Source: Sphagnum compactum (taxonomy: Eukaryota; Bryophyta; Sphagnopsida; Sphagnales). From it: DNA of 64,000 bases. Made by a program: the position numbers and the translations under genes. The notes beneath the pieces were generated by a model. The model worked only from the letters and a program-made list of their open reading frames with translations, was not told where the DNA came from and made no database searches. Where the stretch lies: the NCBI GenBank assembly GCA_965153455.1, contig OZ234499.1, positions 14,256,271 through 14,320,270 on the forward strand, given 5' to 3'. Positions 1 to 11,884 of the stretch are shown in pieces. How positions within the stretch are numbered: position 1 is the first letter of the stretch; each line of letters opens with the position of its first letter.

Positions 1-437
1 CCAGTCAGTTACACATTCATTATCAGAAAAAAAAATTATTGGTTATGAAGACGTCCGTTGTTAATTTTCAAAACATGATGGATATGCAACAAGATTATGC
101 ATATAAATTTTTCAATTTTGTTGCTCTAAAAAAACTTATAAGAATACAATCGAACCTCTCAAAACAAAACCAACATGAACAAAATCCAAAACAAAATAAC
201 TTGTGAGAGAATTAAACCTCAATTCTATGAAGAACTCTACCCAATTGGAGCACAAGTTTCTTGCCCCAACCACACCCCGCACAAAGCCAACCCAATCCCA
301 CAAAATTAATCACAATCAATCATTGATTCTTCAAAAAAGTTACATTCTTCAACCAATTGTAATTCTCCTCTACCAAAAAAGTTACATTTCTTTCAAGTAT
401 TGCTTCAAGTTTGAATTTGATTTACAATTCCAACATG
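1..437. other. AT-rich non-coding flank
   Basis: No gene, RNA or clear repeat recognised. The short open frames here have no recognisable motif and lie beyond the conserved end of the neighbouring hAT relic, whose reading frame stops at 438-440. Confidence 0.5.
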
Positions 438-1390
438 CTAATCACAAGGCCAATTCTTCACCACAAAAATAATATGATCCATGTTCTCCAACTGCAAGAA
501 AAAGTGCCTTAACACTGTCAACACCCCAACAAGATTAAACACATGTTCAATTTCTATTTGTGAACTTGGGATTTCAAGAATTTATTTTACAAGGAAGCCC
601 ACATTTAGAAATTGCCTTTCATTAATGCACCACCAAGCTAATGGATCTACACATGCAACTGAGGGAATAGAAAGCTTCTTAAACAAAAAGAAATTTTTAA
701 TGATGAGTGCTTGAGAAGATTCGTCAATTGAAATCCCCACACCAAGCATATTTTCTTCAAGATATGATCTTGTAACATCAATTAGTAAGTTGTAGATACA
801 TTTGTAATAAGGTTCAACCAATCAAAACACACCATCAAAAGAGGAATGACAACCTTGACATTTCATTCATATGCCAACTAGATTGCATTCCCACATTCCA
901 CAAAGTTTTTCACAATGTACAAAAAGTTGAAGCATGGATCTAACATGATAATCATCATGTTATGAACATGTCATGCATCAAAAGACCTCAAAAACTCCAA
1001 AAATAATTTGATCGTGTTTATGACCTCCACTTGCATATTTTTGTGAAAAGGAAGATCTCAACCTCAAAATTAAAAGTTAGAAATTTCAAGCCCGTTATAA
1101 AGTTGCAATAGCTCAACTTTCATGTTCATAATAAGTGTAATAGATGCTGTCAAAGCATCTAACAACCACTCATGACCCTTAGACTAATTCATCACACAAG
1201 CCAATACAACAAGAATTCAAAGTAGATGTGACTTTTAATAATAGCCCACAATTGACTTTAGGTACTATTTGTTGTAAAGCCACAAATTTGTACTTGCCAT
1301 AACAAAAAATTATGGCATTTTTTAACTCAATTTTCTTTTCAAACATAATGACTTTGATGGTGAATATGGTTTTCATGGGAATCTTCAATT
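438..1390 (-). pseudogene. hAT transposase relic (C-terminal half, family A)
   Basis: Reading the minus strand from about 1,390 down to 438 gives a decayed hAT-type transposase C-terminus. A segment near 1040-979 reads VEVINTIKLFLEFLRSF, followed near 950-920 by a MLDPCF-like block, the usual 'MLDPRFK' landmark before the hAT dimerisation domain. From 821 down to 441 one frame runs through DPLAWW, a FLNVGFLVK block, a stop at 582-584, then SSQIEIEHVFNLVGVLTVLR and a block ending VKNWP. This order (DPLxWW, FPNVxFLA, GSQIETERIFS, ENLDKLIxxxKNWP) is what I know of plant hAT proteins. The stop at 582 stands where Gln is expected, consistent with CAA to TAA. The upstream part is frameshifted and the N-terminal domains and element ends were not found. 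It is a different family from the complete hAT at 2,550-5,431, whose C-terminus reads ACERNWS. Confidence 0.65.
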
Positions 1391-2404
1391 TTCAATGTCA
1401 CATCCCACTTTTAGAATAAAAACACTCATTTTTGCCTCCCTTTCTCGGACTTTTTGGTCTAAGTAATGGATTTTTATAAACCAACTTAAGCTTCTTTCAC
1501 ATTCACATTTCTCAACCCACCAAAGTAAATCACACTAAATGTGAATCATTTTTGACCAAAAAAAGTGATGTATAACAAGTATTGTAATTAATACACAGTA
1601 AGTTGAAATCTTAATGGCATCTTTTAGTTATCTTAAGTTCACAACCAAAGAATTTTAGAATTTTTATGACAACATTTTGGAACTCAAAATTCACTTTGAG
1701 TCAAAATTAATCTTAATCTAATCATCAAATAAGAACATTACATAAAATCTATATATATATATAACTTACATTTTTGCTATGACCATAGGCCTCATATTTG
1801 TAATTCATGAAACATTACCAAACAAAAGAAAACTTAAAAAATAATGCATTGTTCATCTATAAAATATCCTCCCCTTTCATATGGTAATGGTTTATTTCTT
1901 TAAAAAATGTTATTATTATTTTTTAAAGTGCAAAAAACACATTTTTTGAATGGAATTTCACCCAACAACTTTAAACTTCTAAATGGCCCTAGATTTTATT
2001 GATGTATATCAATATCATTCACCATTAAAAAATTCACCAAAAAATTCCACACAAAACCCTAATTTTGAACATTACACTAAAACATGGTATTCATGACGTA
2101 ACCATTTTATTACTAATGCCCAAACCTAGTCATGTAATCATATGTAACATGCAAAATGTCTTGATATTAAATTTTATGACTACATCACTATAGCATTTCT
2201 TCCATTGGTCATATTTACAACTTGAGATGCAATTAATGGCAACTAACTTTTTCAAATCGATGAATTATGAATGATTTCTCATCCATTTAGCCCATCACAT
2301 ATCACATTAGTTACAAATATAACCAAATATTGTTCACAATGATGACATATACCTAAAGTCCATATTGAAAATTACTAAGGATATATTAAAAATACATTAT
2401 GTAA
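1391..2404. other. AT-rich non-coding stretch
   Basis: No gene recognised. It holds a short (TA)n run near 1751-1762. The N-terminal half of the upstream hAT relic might extend into this stretch but I could not recognise it. Confidence 0.4.
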
Positions 2405-2541
2405 GGGTACCTATCTAAGGATATAAAGGTAAGTTGAGGGCTATTAATAACTACTTACTCACTTAGCTACCTACCTATCTACTCATGCTTACTTAACCAC
2501 CTACTTACCCACTCACCTAAGTAGGTTGGGTAATAGGTAAT
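2405..2541. repeat. CTAC/GTAG-rich degenerate repeat cluster
   Basis: Dense irregular CTAC, CTTAC and GTAGG tetramer/pentamer motifs. Similar clusters lie at 5,450-5,490, 5,865-5,935 and 47,340-48,060, with (CCTA)n at 56,428-56,457. The complete hAT element has inserted at the edge of this cluster, so it and the 5,450 cluster were once one block. Confidence 0.6.
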
Positions 2542-2549
2542 AAGAAAAT
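2542..2549. repeat. 8-bp target-site duplication, left copy
   Basis: AAGAAAAT immediately before the left terminus of the hAT element; the identical octamer is at 5,432-5,439. Eight base pairs is the standard hAT duplication length. Confidence 0.85.
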
Positions 2550-2566
2550 CATAGTAATGACATACG
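2550..2566 (+). repeat. hAT left terminal inverted repeat
   Basis: catagtaatgacatacg; matches the reverse complement of 5,415-5,431 at 16 of 17 positions (A versus G at position 8). Confidence 0.85.
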
Positions 2567-2970
2567 CTCAATTCAATTCAAACATACGCGTATTATACGT
2601 TTTTTTGGGCTTTTTTTAAAATACGGCCCAAAATACGCAGAGTGGTAAAGGTTATGCAAAGAACCATTACCGGGCCGCAAAAACTACAGTCTGCTAGACT
2701 CTACAGTAGTTAACAACCTAGTTACATTTTCGCCGTCAAAATCGACGATTTCTGCAGCAACAAGATCGCCTATCGACGCCTGATATTCACGGTGCTCATT
2801 TCGGAACCCCGCCAAATATGGACGGTCTAGGATCAAAAGGTTTCGCGGATAAATCTTTTGATTGGCCATGACTCGGATGGCTCAGCCATGACACTGACAG
2901 CATTCGGAATCAGACTGTTGCAACTTGCAAGTCTGGATCTGATACTAAGTAATAACTTCAACTTTCTTTC

Positions 2971-4946
2971 ATGCTACAATCGAGCAGGGCGACCTTTGGA
3001 ATGGGGAAGGAGAAAGGACCCGAGTGGACCGAGGTCACCATCCTCCAGGAACCTGAGAAAGCGGGGGGGAACTTTCAAGTCAAGTGTGGGCACTGTGAGC
3101 TCGTGTTTTGGGGGGGTGCCACAAGAATCCGGGGCCACTTCTTGGGTCAGGTGGCTTGTGGAGTCAAGAAGTGCACCAAATGCCCCCAAGCCCTCAAAAA
3201 GCAGCTTCAGGATATTGATCAGGCGAAAAGAGAACAGGAAACGCAAAAACGGAAGGTGCAAGATTTGGATGAGGCTGCAGCTGCTCTCCCGCAAGGCCCC
3301 ACCAAAAAGCAAAGCACTCTCAAAGCTGCCTTTGGAAAGCAAGATAAGTCTAAAGTAGATGCTCTGTGGGGTCGTGCCTTTTATGGCAATGGTCTTTCTT
3401 TCCGCCTGATCAATGACCCTCATTTTAAGGCAGCTGTTGAAGCTACCGCTGATTTTGGCGAGAACTACAAGTTGCCAAGTCTTGTATCTCTTCGTACCAC
3501 CTTGCTAGACAAGGAAAAGGTATCGGTGGCAGCAGAACTCAAGTCATTTATGGCGTCAACGCGGAGCAGCAAGGCAACCATAACCAGCAATGGGTGGTCA
3601 GACACTCGGAATAGGCCTCTTCTCAATCTTCTGATGGTCACACCCAAGGGCGAGAAGCTTCTTGAGAGTTAGACACAAGTGGGGATACCAAGGATGCAGA
3701 CTTCATTGCGCAGGTTGTTCGCAAGGCAATCGAGGATGTGGGGGCAGAGATTGTGGTCCAGGTGTGCATGGACAGTGCAGCAGTTTGCAAGGCTGCAGGT
3801 CGCAAGCTAGAAGCCCGCTTTCCCCATATCACATTTACTCCTTGCACCCCGCACTGCCTAGATCTGTTGCTCGAGGACATGGGCAAGCTGGATTGGGTCT
3901 CCTCCGTCATAGCCGAGGCAAGAACAGCGCTGAAGTTCATCACAAACCATCATAAGAGTCTAGCTCTCTTTAGGAGCCCGTCCAAGCTAGAGCTCTTGAA
4001 ACCAGGGGAGACCAGATTTGCCACCAACTTCATCATGCTACAGCGCATGCATGAGGTGAAGGCATCACTGCAGCAGCTTGTGGTCAGCGACGCTTGGGGG
4101 GAGTGGAACCAGAAGTCGTCGCATGAGATGGAGGGAGAGGAGGTGCACGACATCCTGACTTCCGCTGCGTTCTGGAAGGGTGTGAAGGAGTTGTTGGCTG
4201 TTTTAGAATCGATAGTCTGCCTTTTGCGCCAGTGTGACAAGGGTGTTCCAGTTGTGGGAAAGGTTTACTATGCCATGTTCTTGATTGGCGAGGAGCTGGG
4301 GGCGCTCAAGGAGGGAACGAACGAGCAGCATCCGAGGGTGAAGCTTTCTGCTGTCAAGTATGAGCAGATCAGCTGGCTTTAGCGCAAGCGCTGGGAATAC
4401 TTGCATTCAGATATGCACTCGGCTGGGTTTGTTCTAGAGTCGGAGTTCCAGTCAGCAGAATATGGACAGGACCAGAATGCGGAAGTGATGCAAGGGTTTT
4501 TGAACATCCTAGAGAAGCTCGTCCCAGATGCAGACGATCAAGCAAAAGCCCTGCAGCAATTGGCGCAGTTTAGAAACTAGGAAGGTTTGTTTGGCAGACC
4601 CAGCATTCAAGCGGCCATGAGAGCGATGCCCGGGTGGAAATTTTGGCAGCAGTGGGGTCAGCAAGTTCCAGAGCTTCAGACAGTAGGCGTGACGGTCCTC
4701 AGCCAATGTTCTGCAGCCTCAGCGTGCGAACGCAACTGGAGCACTTACGATTTCATCCATTCGAAAAAGCGAAACAGGTTGACCCCGCAAAGAGCTCAGG
4801 ATCTAGTGCATGTCTTCTCAGACCTACGCCTGGCACATAAAGTGAACAGCATTGAGTTTGAGGAAGAGATGGTTAGTTGGATGGAAGAAGAAGAGCAAAC
4901 GACGATTAGAGCGGGAACAAGAAGGGGACGCGATGCACTTCTATAA
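2971..4946 (+). pseudogene. hAT transposase with BED finger and DUF659, inactivated
   Basis: Transposase of the surrounding element, which would bind its ends and cut and paste it. The first frame (ATG 2,971; a second ATG at 3,001 is equally possible) shows a BED-type zinc finger, CGHC near residues 39-42 with His56 and Cys63/68, a charged linker, then a DUF659/RNase-H-fold start, NGWSDTRNRPLLNL. A one-base loss near 3,669-3,671 shifts the frame; from 3,672 it continues through CMDSAAVCKAAG, the hAT signature CTPHCLDLLLED and the helical insertion. Two in-frame TAG codons follow (4,380-4,382 and 4,578-4,580), then the dimerisation domain ACERNWSTYDFIHSKKRNRL and the end at 4,946. The first catalytic Asp of the usual DGW motif is Asn here (codon 3,589-3,591). 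So there are four independent lesions, while the rest is well preserved. Confidence 0.85.
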
Positions 4947-5124
4947 AAGGTGAGCTTACGTGATCATCGTTGTCTTTGTTCATTGTTTCGGAAGTAGGTG
5001 TAAAATTGTGTCAAATGTTTTCGATCATCTTTGAAACCAATTGCAAGCTCGACAAGGACCAGACCCTAAAACTAGTGTGCAGTTTTATTCAAGGTATGCC
5101 TATGCTCAAGCTGGTTAAGAAGGG

Positions 5125-5376
5125 TTTGGGCACAACTTAAGCTCAGCTTGCTCAGCGTTTTGCTCATCGTATGTTACTGAGCTGATGTCTACTCAAAATG
5201 GTCACAGATTTGGGCACAACTTCAGCTCAGCTTGCTCAGCGTTTTGCTAATCGTATGTTACTGAGCTGATGTCTGCTCAAGATGGTCACAGCTTTGGGCA
5301 CAACTTAAGCTCAGCTTGCTCAACGCTTTGCTCATCATATGTTACTGAGCTGGTGTCTGCTCAAAATACTTGAAAA
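5125..5376 (+). repeat. 84-bp tandem repeat, three copies, inside hAT right end
   Basis: Units start at TTTGGGCACAACTT at 5,125, 5,209 and 5,293, exactly 84 bp apart, with a few substitutions between copies. Each contains GCTCAGCTTGCTCAGC and TTACTGAGCTG. Subterminal repeats in hAT elements are often transposase-binding regions; that role is inferred here. Confidence 0.85.
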
Positions 5377-5414
5377 TACTTCTTTTTGAGCACCTTCGAA
5401 AAATACGCGTATTT

Positions 5415-5431
5415 CGTATGTCACTACTATG
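5415..5431 (-). repeat. hAT right terminal inverted repeat
   Basis: cgtatgtcactactatg, the inverse of the left terminus with one mismatch. Confidence 0.85.
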
Positions 5432-5439
5432 AAGAAAAT
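5432..5439. repeat. 8-bp target-site duplication, right copy
   Basis: AAGAAAAT, identical to 2,542-2,549. Confidence 0.85.
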
Positions 5440-6285
5440 GGGTAAATGATGTTTAGTAGGTAGAGGGGTTGGTCAGTAGATAGCTTGTAGTCCATAAGAA
5501 ACTATTACCTAGCCTAATTAATAATTATCTTGACCAATTAGGTAGCATTGGATGTCCCATTTGACTATAACACCATTGTCCATCTTGATTAAAGAGTTCA
5601 TTTTGTTTTGTACAACTTGATTAGATATTCAATTTGACATATAGTCACATAGGTCACTTTTAGTCGAATTTACCAATAAAAAATACACATTCATTCAAGC
5701 CCTATCTCATATCTTTTGTCAATAAGTTTAATTTTGTAAATTATATAACTAGATGAAAAAATAGTCTACACATAATACGCACTAAAAATATTCAAATTGC
5801 ACCTTCTATTGGAATGAATTAATAAAAAAAGCTTGTGATCAACAAATTAAGAGGATCCTAGTTACTTAAGCCTACCTACTAACATAAGTCTACCTAGCTA
5901 CCTACTTTGGCCTACCTATTTACCTACAAGATGCAAGGTTGAATGGTTCACTTTCTTGACATAGTGACATTTTTTTCCTAGGCACCTTTTGTTCACATGT
6001 GTATGGTAATTAATGTATTTATATACACAATAATTGGCAATTGAATTTAGACTAAAAACTTCATTATGAACACATCCATGTAGTTATTTTTTGAACAAAA
6101 GTTCATCCGCTAATAGTAATGGACTTTTAAAGTCCGAAAATAGAGACTGGTCGACTAGATTCAAAATTAAAAAATGCAAATATTTGTATTGATTTCCATT
6201 CTAAATGTGTTATAATGATTCAATACAGGTTATAATATGAGATGAAACTCAAATCAATTATCCTTCCCATGAAAATTTTAACCAA

Positions 6286-6440
6286 ATGATAGTTATGGAC
6301 TTTTCAATGGTCAAAATTGGACCATATTTTCATAAGTCCATAGAAGGTGCAATTTGAACTTTTTTCAATTTTTTTCCTTCACAAGAGAATGTTTCCACAA
6401 AATCTACATGGGGCACTATTAATATGGACTCCTATCACTC
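6286..6440 (+). repeat. Dispersed repeat, copy 1
   Basis: Shares ordered blocks with 15,779-15,950: GGACTTTTCAATGGTCAAAA, CCATATTTTCA, AAGTCC, a T-rich stretch and CTATTAATATGRACT. A shorter match (TGGACTTTTCAACGTCCCAA) lies near 58,993-59,035. An old interspersed element of unknown class. Confidence 0.5.
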
Positions 6441-7681
6441 CATAAAAAATGTTTAACCAATAAAATAGGAGCAAATTACCAACTCATCATTGAGTTAATG
6501 TTGTTTTTGGACTTTTATGGAATACAAAAGTTGCCAATAGTAAGACACTCAATCTTGCATCCACCTTGCTATGATAAGCCAATAATGCTCCCATGGATTT
6601 TTCTTTCTAATTGGGGCAATCAATTTAAATTACCTTACCCTAAGGTCAATTTTGTCATCAAATCCTTTCAATGTTGAAAAGAATTTTGGTGTAAATATGA
6701 AAAAGTTGAGGTGTTGAAAACCATCATAATTATTTTCTATTAATAACTGCTGGTTATCAACATAATTATTAATAACTTGAAGATTTTTTTTAAAATCACA
6801 ATGATTATTTTTATAAAAACAAAATCTCATAACTAACTTGTGAAAAATCACTTTAGATAATAATCAATTGTTCTCAAATTTATGAGAACCAACACTTTGA
6901 GAACATGTTTATAAAAATAATAAATTAAAATTTTGATAACTTGCCCCAGTCTTAAGTTTTATAATTATTATAAATTTTATTTTTAAAATTTAAAAATGAA
7001 AAATGAAATGAAAATAAACCAAGAAAGTAATAAAAAACTTAATCCCAATTTTCCCAAATTTTTTGGTCCTAAAAATGACAAAATGTGTAAGGTAAAGCCG
7101 GGGTGTTCTAAATAAATTAACCTTGGGTGCCTCAAGGGCAATTATTTTTGGAATGACCCAGCTCCAAAGGTCTTACAAGGCATAAAAATTGACACCCACT
7201 TTATTAGTTTTCATTTTTTTCTTGTTGATATATGGCATGTACCCAACAAATATCATGGGAAAAAATGAAAAATAAAAAGTGGACATTTTTTTTAAAAATT
7301 CCAAAACACCCGCACTTGATGGACCTTGGATTATGCTACATAAGCATTCTTCCAAATACACTAAATTTCTTCATGGAGGTTATTATATCATTTAAGAATT
7401 AATTAATTAATCAATTAAAAATATTTTATAAAAAGAAAAGAAAAAACACATTGCTTGTGAGGTCTGATTTTGGAAAGGAAAAGAAAATGAACTGGCTAAT
7501 TAATTGCAATCAAATTTTCACCTACCATTTTATATGGCATAAATTTAAATAAAATTTTAAAAATTGAACTGGTGTGAAATGATTGAAGAAAAGGCTAAAT
7601 AGCAAATGCACTTGCAATTGGGACCTCCCTAATTTCCTATTTTATGTTTTATATTTTTTCATAATCAGAAAGAAGAATATG

Positions 7682-7713
7682 TACACACACACACATATAT
7701 ATGTATATATATA
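7682..7713. repeat. (CA)n(TA)n microsatellite
   Basis: Compound dinucleotide run seen directly. Confidence 0.85.
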
Positions 7714-9147
7714 AGATGGTGTGATTCATTTTGTATTTTCTACTACCTACCATGTCTCTTTTTCATGTATAGAATGGACAATAATGCCAAGGGATTTGGT
7801 AGCCACAAACATTGGCATGCAATGCCATACAACAGCAATCCCCCCCTTTATATGTCCTTATTTAAAATTATTTGATTTAAAAAAAATAACCTTCACTTTT
7901 TTTTCTTTTTGAAAATTTGAAAACTAAATAACCTTTTATTTTGTGCCTTTTTAAAAAAAAAACTTTTGGGAATCAGAAAATCCTATCCAATTTTGATTTT
8001 TTTCCAAATATTTCATGTGAATGTTCCTTATGAGGCCAATTATGTTGTAACCAAATAATTCAATAGTGATTTATTAAATCTAAACAATCTTGCCATTTCA
8101 AGGTCACATATCCATGGCAATTATTAGAGTTATGCATAAAGTAAAAAAAAATAGCACTAGAACCCTGAACTTTGTCATACACAAGGTTACATTAAAAAAA
8201 ACCTACAAAAAAATACATAAGCATTCAAAGGGGAATGAAAATTTAAAAACCATCAATTTTGGTGATAAATTGAGTTTCATCCTATTTTTCCTTTTTCTTG
8301 AACACCTCCACTATTGTTAAATAAATTTTCACCATTCCTAATTGTACAACTACTATAATTAGTCTCAAACCTCATGCATTAAATGTTGAGTTTCAACATT
8401 TTACACTAAATTGTAGCATTTCATACTTAGATTTAATCAAATGTCTTTACTTTGTGAATCAACCTTTTTTTTATTGGTGAAAAATTGCCAAAAAGTGAAG
8501 TGAAAAAATAACCAACGAAATCTATAAAAGGAAAAAAAAATTAAACAAAAAAAAATTGCCATATATTGTCAATGACATTACGCTCAATCGTTGAACTGCG
8601 TGCTAAACCCTAAATTAATTCGACTACTATAATCAGCTAAGCTGCAAACATTATCACCACCTTGCATCGTCAACTGTAGGTTTATAGTCCATTATTTTAT
8701 TGAATGATGGAGGTTTTGCCAACAAGACACAAAACATTCTTATTGTTATTCGCCACTACTATGAACAACACCACTTCCAACCATCGCCATTGCCAACAAT
8801 GAGTGTTGGAAGTTGAAGTTGCAACAATGAAGGACTTGTGATTATGAAGCGTAGTGGTGGCTTGTATTGGTGGGTGTGCATTCATCATCACCAAATTGAT
8901 GTGATCACCAATTTCAAATATAGCAAGCCAAGTATGCAATGTGCACTATGAACTTTGTGGCTACCTTCGTTTATGTTTTTATCGATTTGAAGATTGTTGT
9001 CAGTGGTCACTTGAGCACATTATGCAGTGTGTATTATGTTCAATTGTTTTGGAGCATTTTGTTCTATTGTGTACATTTGGTAGTTTTTTGTTCTAGGGAT
9101 TTAAAGTTTTTTTGTGTGCTGGACGTGAATGCATAGTGTAATTTTTT

Positions 9148-11884
9148 ATGGCACCAATAGGGAAGTGCAAAACAATAGGTAATGTGTCACCTTTCTTTTT
9201 CAAATCAAACAGAAATCCTATTGATTTGTCTCCTCTTGTTTTCCCACCTCAACTGGTGCCATCTTCTGAGGCAAGCTCTAGTGGTAACAAAGTGGAATCA
9301 ATCTTGGATTCAAGTTGTAACAACCCAATAGTGAAATTGGTGTGTTTGGGTGGACTACCAACTTTTGTTCGTTCTATACTTGACCTATCTGAGGTCCATG
9401 TTCTCCTAGAAGAGATTAACGAGCCCTTGTCGAAGGAGCAAAATAAAAACTATGATGTCTCTCACAAGTGCAAAAAATTTGGGCTACACAATTTCCCTGG
9501 GCTGAAATGTTAAAAAGTGATTATGGTGAAATTCATCATGTCAAATGCATTGTTTGTTCAATTATGAAAGGAAAGGATGTGATTTTGGGGCAAAAATTTG
9601 ACACTCTTGAAAAGCATGCAAGAAAAACTAAGGCAATTCGAAACATGCCACATTTGGGCAAGAAACAAGGGGATTCTATGTCAACAAAAAATGTAGTCAT
9701 GCGAAAAATGAGGTAACCTATTCTCAACGAAATCGTGTCACAATTGTTAAACATGTGATTCAAGGAGGTTTGAAGAGGGAGAGAGGAAAAAAAAAGACAA
9801 CAATTTGCCACAATTTTGCATATACTGCAACATGGTAGACCTATGTTGGAATTTGAAACTATGAAACCATTATTTTCTTTTCTAAATGCTTATGAACCTA
9901 AAGAATCACTAGAGTGACTTTGTTAGTTGGGTAATGGCCGAATGTCTACACAAGCAAGTGATTAAAAAAATGAAAGAAGTTGTTGCATGTTCAAAATATC
10001 TTGCCCTTTCTTGTGATGAAGTCACCACGATTGATAACCAATCATGGATTTCAATTCACTACTATGTGGTCTAAGATTGGTGTCATTTGCCTATTCTTAT
10101 TTTTTTAAAACAAGTCATTGAGTGTGGGGGCTCATATAATTTAACTAAGGTTATTATGGGTGTTCTAAAAAAAGAGGGGGGTGTTTTTGATGCAGATGTT
10201 GCTAGAAAACTAATGTCCTTTGGGGCTAACGACGTTAATGATTTTCAAGGGGTGCAAAATGGTGTTACCCACTAAATCTAAGATAAGTTTGCCCTCCACT
10301 TGGATGGCATTCATTGCATGGCACATTGCACCATTTTACTGGTGCAAACCTTATATTAGATCCCTATTGTGAAGCACATAGAAGATTTGCTGCAATCATT
10401 TTATTCTTTCTTTTCTCATAGCCCCAAAAGGCACATTGAGTTTCTGAAGCTTGTCGATTTGATGAAGATGAAAGGGAACAAGATTTTATGGAATGTCAAA
10501 ACACGTTGGATCAACATACTTAATACGACAAAATGAGTTATGTCAATGTACATGCCATTAATTGCAAAAATGGCTAAAAACATTCCATCTTTCATGGCTG
10601 CTACGGTTAATTTTGAACTCCTTTGCAATGTGAATTTACTAATTTCTTTATCTTGTTAGTTGCCTATGCTGGAAACAATCCATGCATTAATCAAATTTGC
10701 GCAAAAGCAAGATGTTTTTGTTTGTGATTATGTTGCAGCCATTAGAATTTGCCAAGGACAACTCTATTCCCACTATTCAAATCTTGACACAAAATATGTG
10801 TTAGATGTTTTCAAAGAATTCCAAGATTTGGTGGATTGTAGCCACAACATGGTGCACTTGTAATGGAAGGCAAATTCATTGGACCTTAACACCTCGGGTG
10901 TTGAATATCTATGTTTTGAATCCTCGTGCTACTCTTTTTAAGCTACATGTTTAAATGACCATGGTGAGAAGATACAAATTTCTAAATATATTTTCAGTAG
11001 TTTGGTGGACATTGCAAAATCATCATGCTTAGGTTTTTATCTTCAAACCATCCGTTGATTTCATTTTGGAATGTTTTTCAATTTTGGACATGGACCAGTG
11101 GCAGACATGGTGCTGCCATTGTTTGCTACCAATGGCAAACATGTAGGTGTTGCTAAGTTTGTTGCCATTGAACATTTGGTCTTGAAGATGGACTAGATCC
11201 AAGGTCTACCATGTGTGTGTGTGTGTGTAAACTTGTGATGCAACATATCTTTCATGAGTTGAATGTATATCTATTGTAGTTGTAGCTGAATCACTCACAT
11301 TGGAATTGGCTGCAAGATTTGTAACATCTCATCTAATGGATGTTATGGGGATATGTTATCCCTAGTATTGGCTTCAAGGTGATGTAGAAAAGAATTTTAT
11401 CGTCATCTTGAATTGAATAAATCTCATTATTGCACTAAGTGATGCTTAGAACCTATCAAAATTTTAGAGGCAAATCCATCCTTGGAAGTAGCCAAGATTT
11501 GCCCATCCATTATTTCTACGAATGCTCTAGATATGCAATCTAACATATTCAAGATTACTGTGAAATCCAACGCTATTATAACAATGGAAGCTCCATTTCA
11601 TGTTAATCTTTTGACACGACTTTGGTGGACATTGGTCGAGGCTTCTAGGGTCTTGAGGCATTCATTTTTTTAAACTAGTATAAATTGCAATAGTGCAAGT
11701 GTTTGAGGTCAGTGGAGGATGAAAGAACATTTTCTACCCTTTCTTTTATGAAGTCAAGATTGAAGAACCGCCTCAATGAACACTAGCACATTGTTGTTAG
11801 GATGTACTCCCAAACATTCTACACGTTGAACACTTTCCCGTATGACGCTTGTTTTGATGATTGGAAGGATCAAAAACCTAGGTG
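9148..11884 (+). pseudogene. hAT-like transposase relic, family B, near full length
   Basis: A decayed transposon protein readable across about 2.7 kb. From 9,148 one frame gives an N-terminal segment; after a shift near 9,470 the frame reads KIWATQFPWAEM and a zinc-finger-like block (VKCIVCSIMKGKD... FDTLEKHA) seen in many plant BED/hAT proteins. It continues near 9,798 as QQFATILHILQHGRPMLEFE. After a further shift near 9,914 one frame holds to 10,860 through LALSCDEVTTIDNQSWISI, DGIHCMAH, SHSPKRHIEF, VKTRWIN and FVCDYVAAIRICQGQLYS, despite stops at 10,072, 10,273, 10,279, about 10,357, 10,534, 10,657 and 10,861. The hAT dimerisation end appears at about 11,710-11,884 (VEDERTFSTLSFMKSRLKNR ... 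YDACFDDWK). No terminal repeats were found. A second, more degraded copy of this family lies at 48,510-49,160. Confidence 0.8.

Larger units (their letters stand above)
2550..5431 (+). mobile_element. Structurally complete hAT transposon (2,882 bp)
   Basis: The element is bounded by 17-bp terminal inverted repeats, catagtaatgacatacg at 2,550-2,566 and its inverse at 5,415-5,431, with one mismatch, and flanked by a perfect 8-bp duplication AAGAAAAT. Both subterminal regions carry the 10-bp palindrome atacgcgtat (2,584-2,593 and 5,403-5,412). Inside are a BED-finger/DUF659/hAT-dimerisation transposase gene (2,971-4,946) and an 84-bp tandem triplication near the right end. The coding part is visibly more GC-rich than the flanks. 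Intact ends with a disabled gene point to a fairly recent insertion that is now non-autonomous. The terminus begins CATAG, which departs from the common YARNG pattern at position three; the alternative inner terminus TARTG fits that pattern but leaves no matching duplication. Confidence 0.9.
5440..9147. other. Non-coding AT-rich region
   Basis: No gene recognised. It contains CTAC/GTAG-rich clusters at 5,450-5,490 and 5,865-5,935, one copy of a dispersed repeat at 6,286-6,440, a (CA)n(TA)n microsatellite at 7,682-7,713 and long A/T runs. Short open frames of 60-80 codons show no motif or composition typical of genes. Confidence 0.5.

Noticed and set aside
2555-5426. Inner hAT terminus TARTGACATACG, which fits the YARNG rule
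   Set aside because: The adjacent octamers do not match, whereas extension to CATAG gives a perfect 8-bp duplication.
8697-8939. 80-codon minus-strand frame before the hAT family B relic
   Set aside because: No motif and no continuity with the transposase, which is on the other strand.
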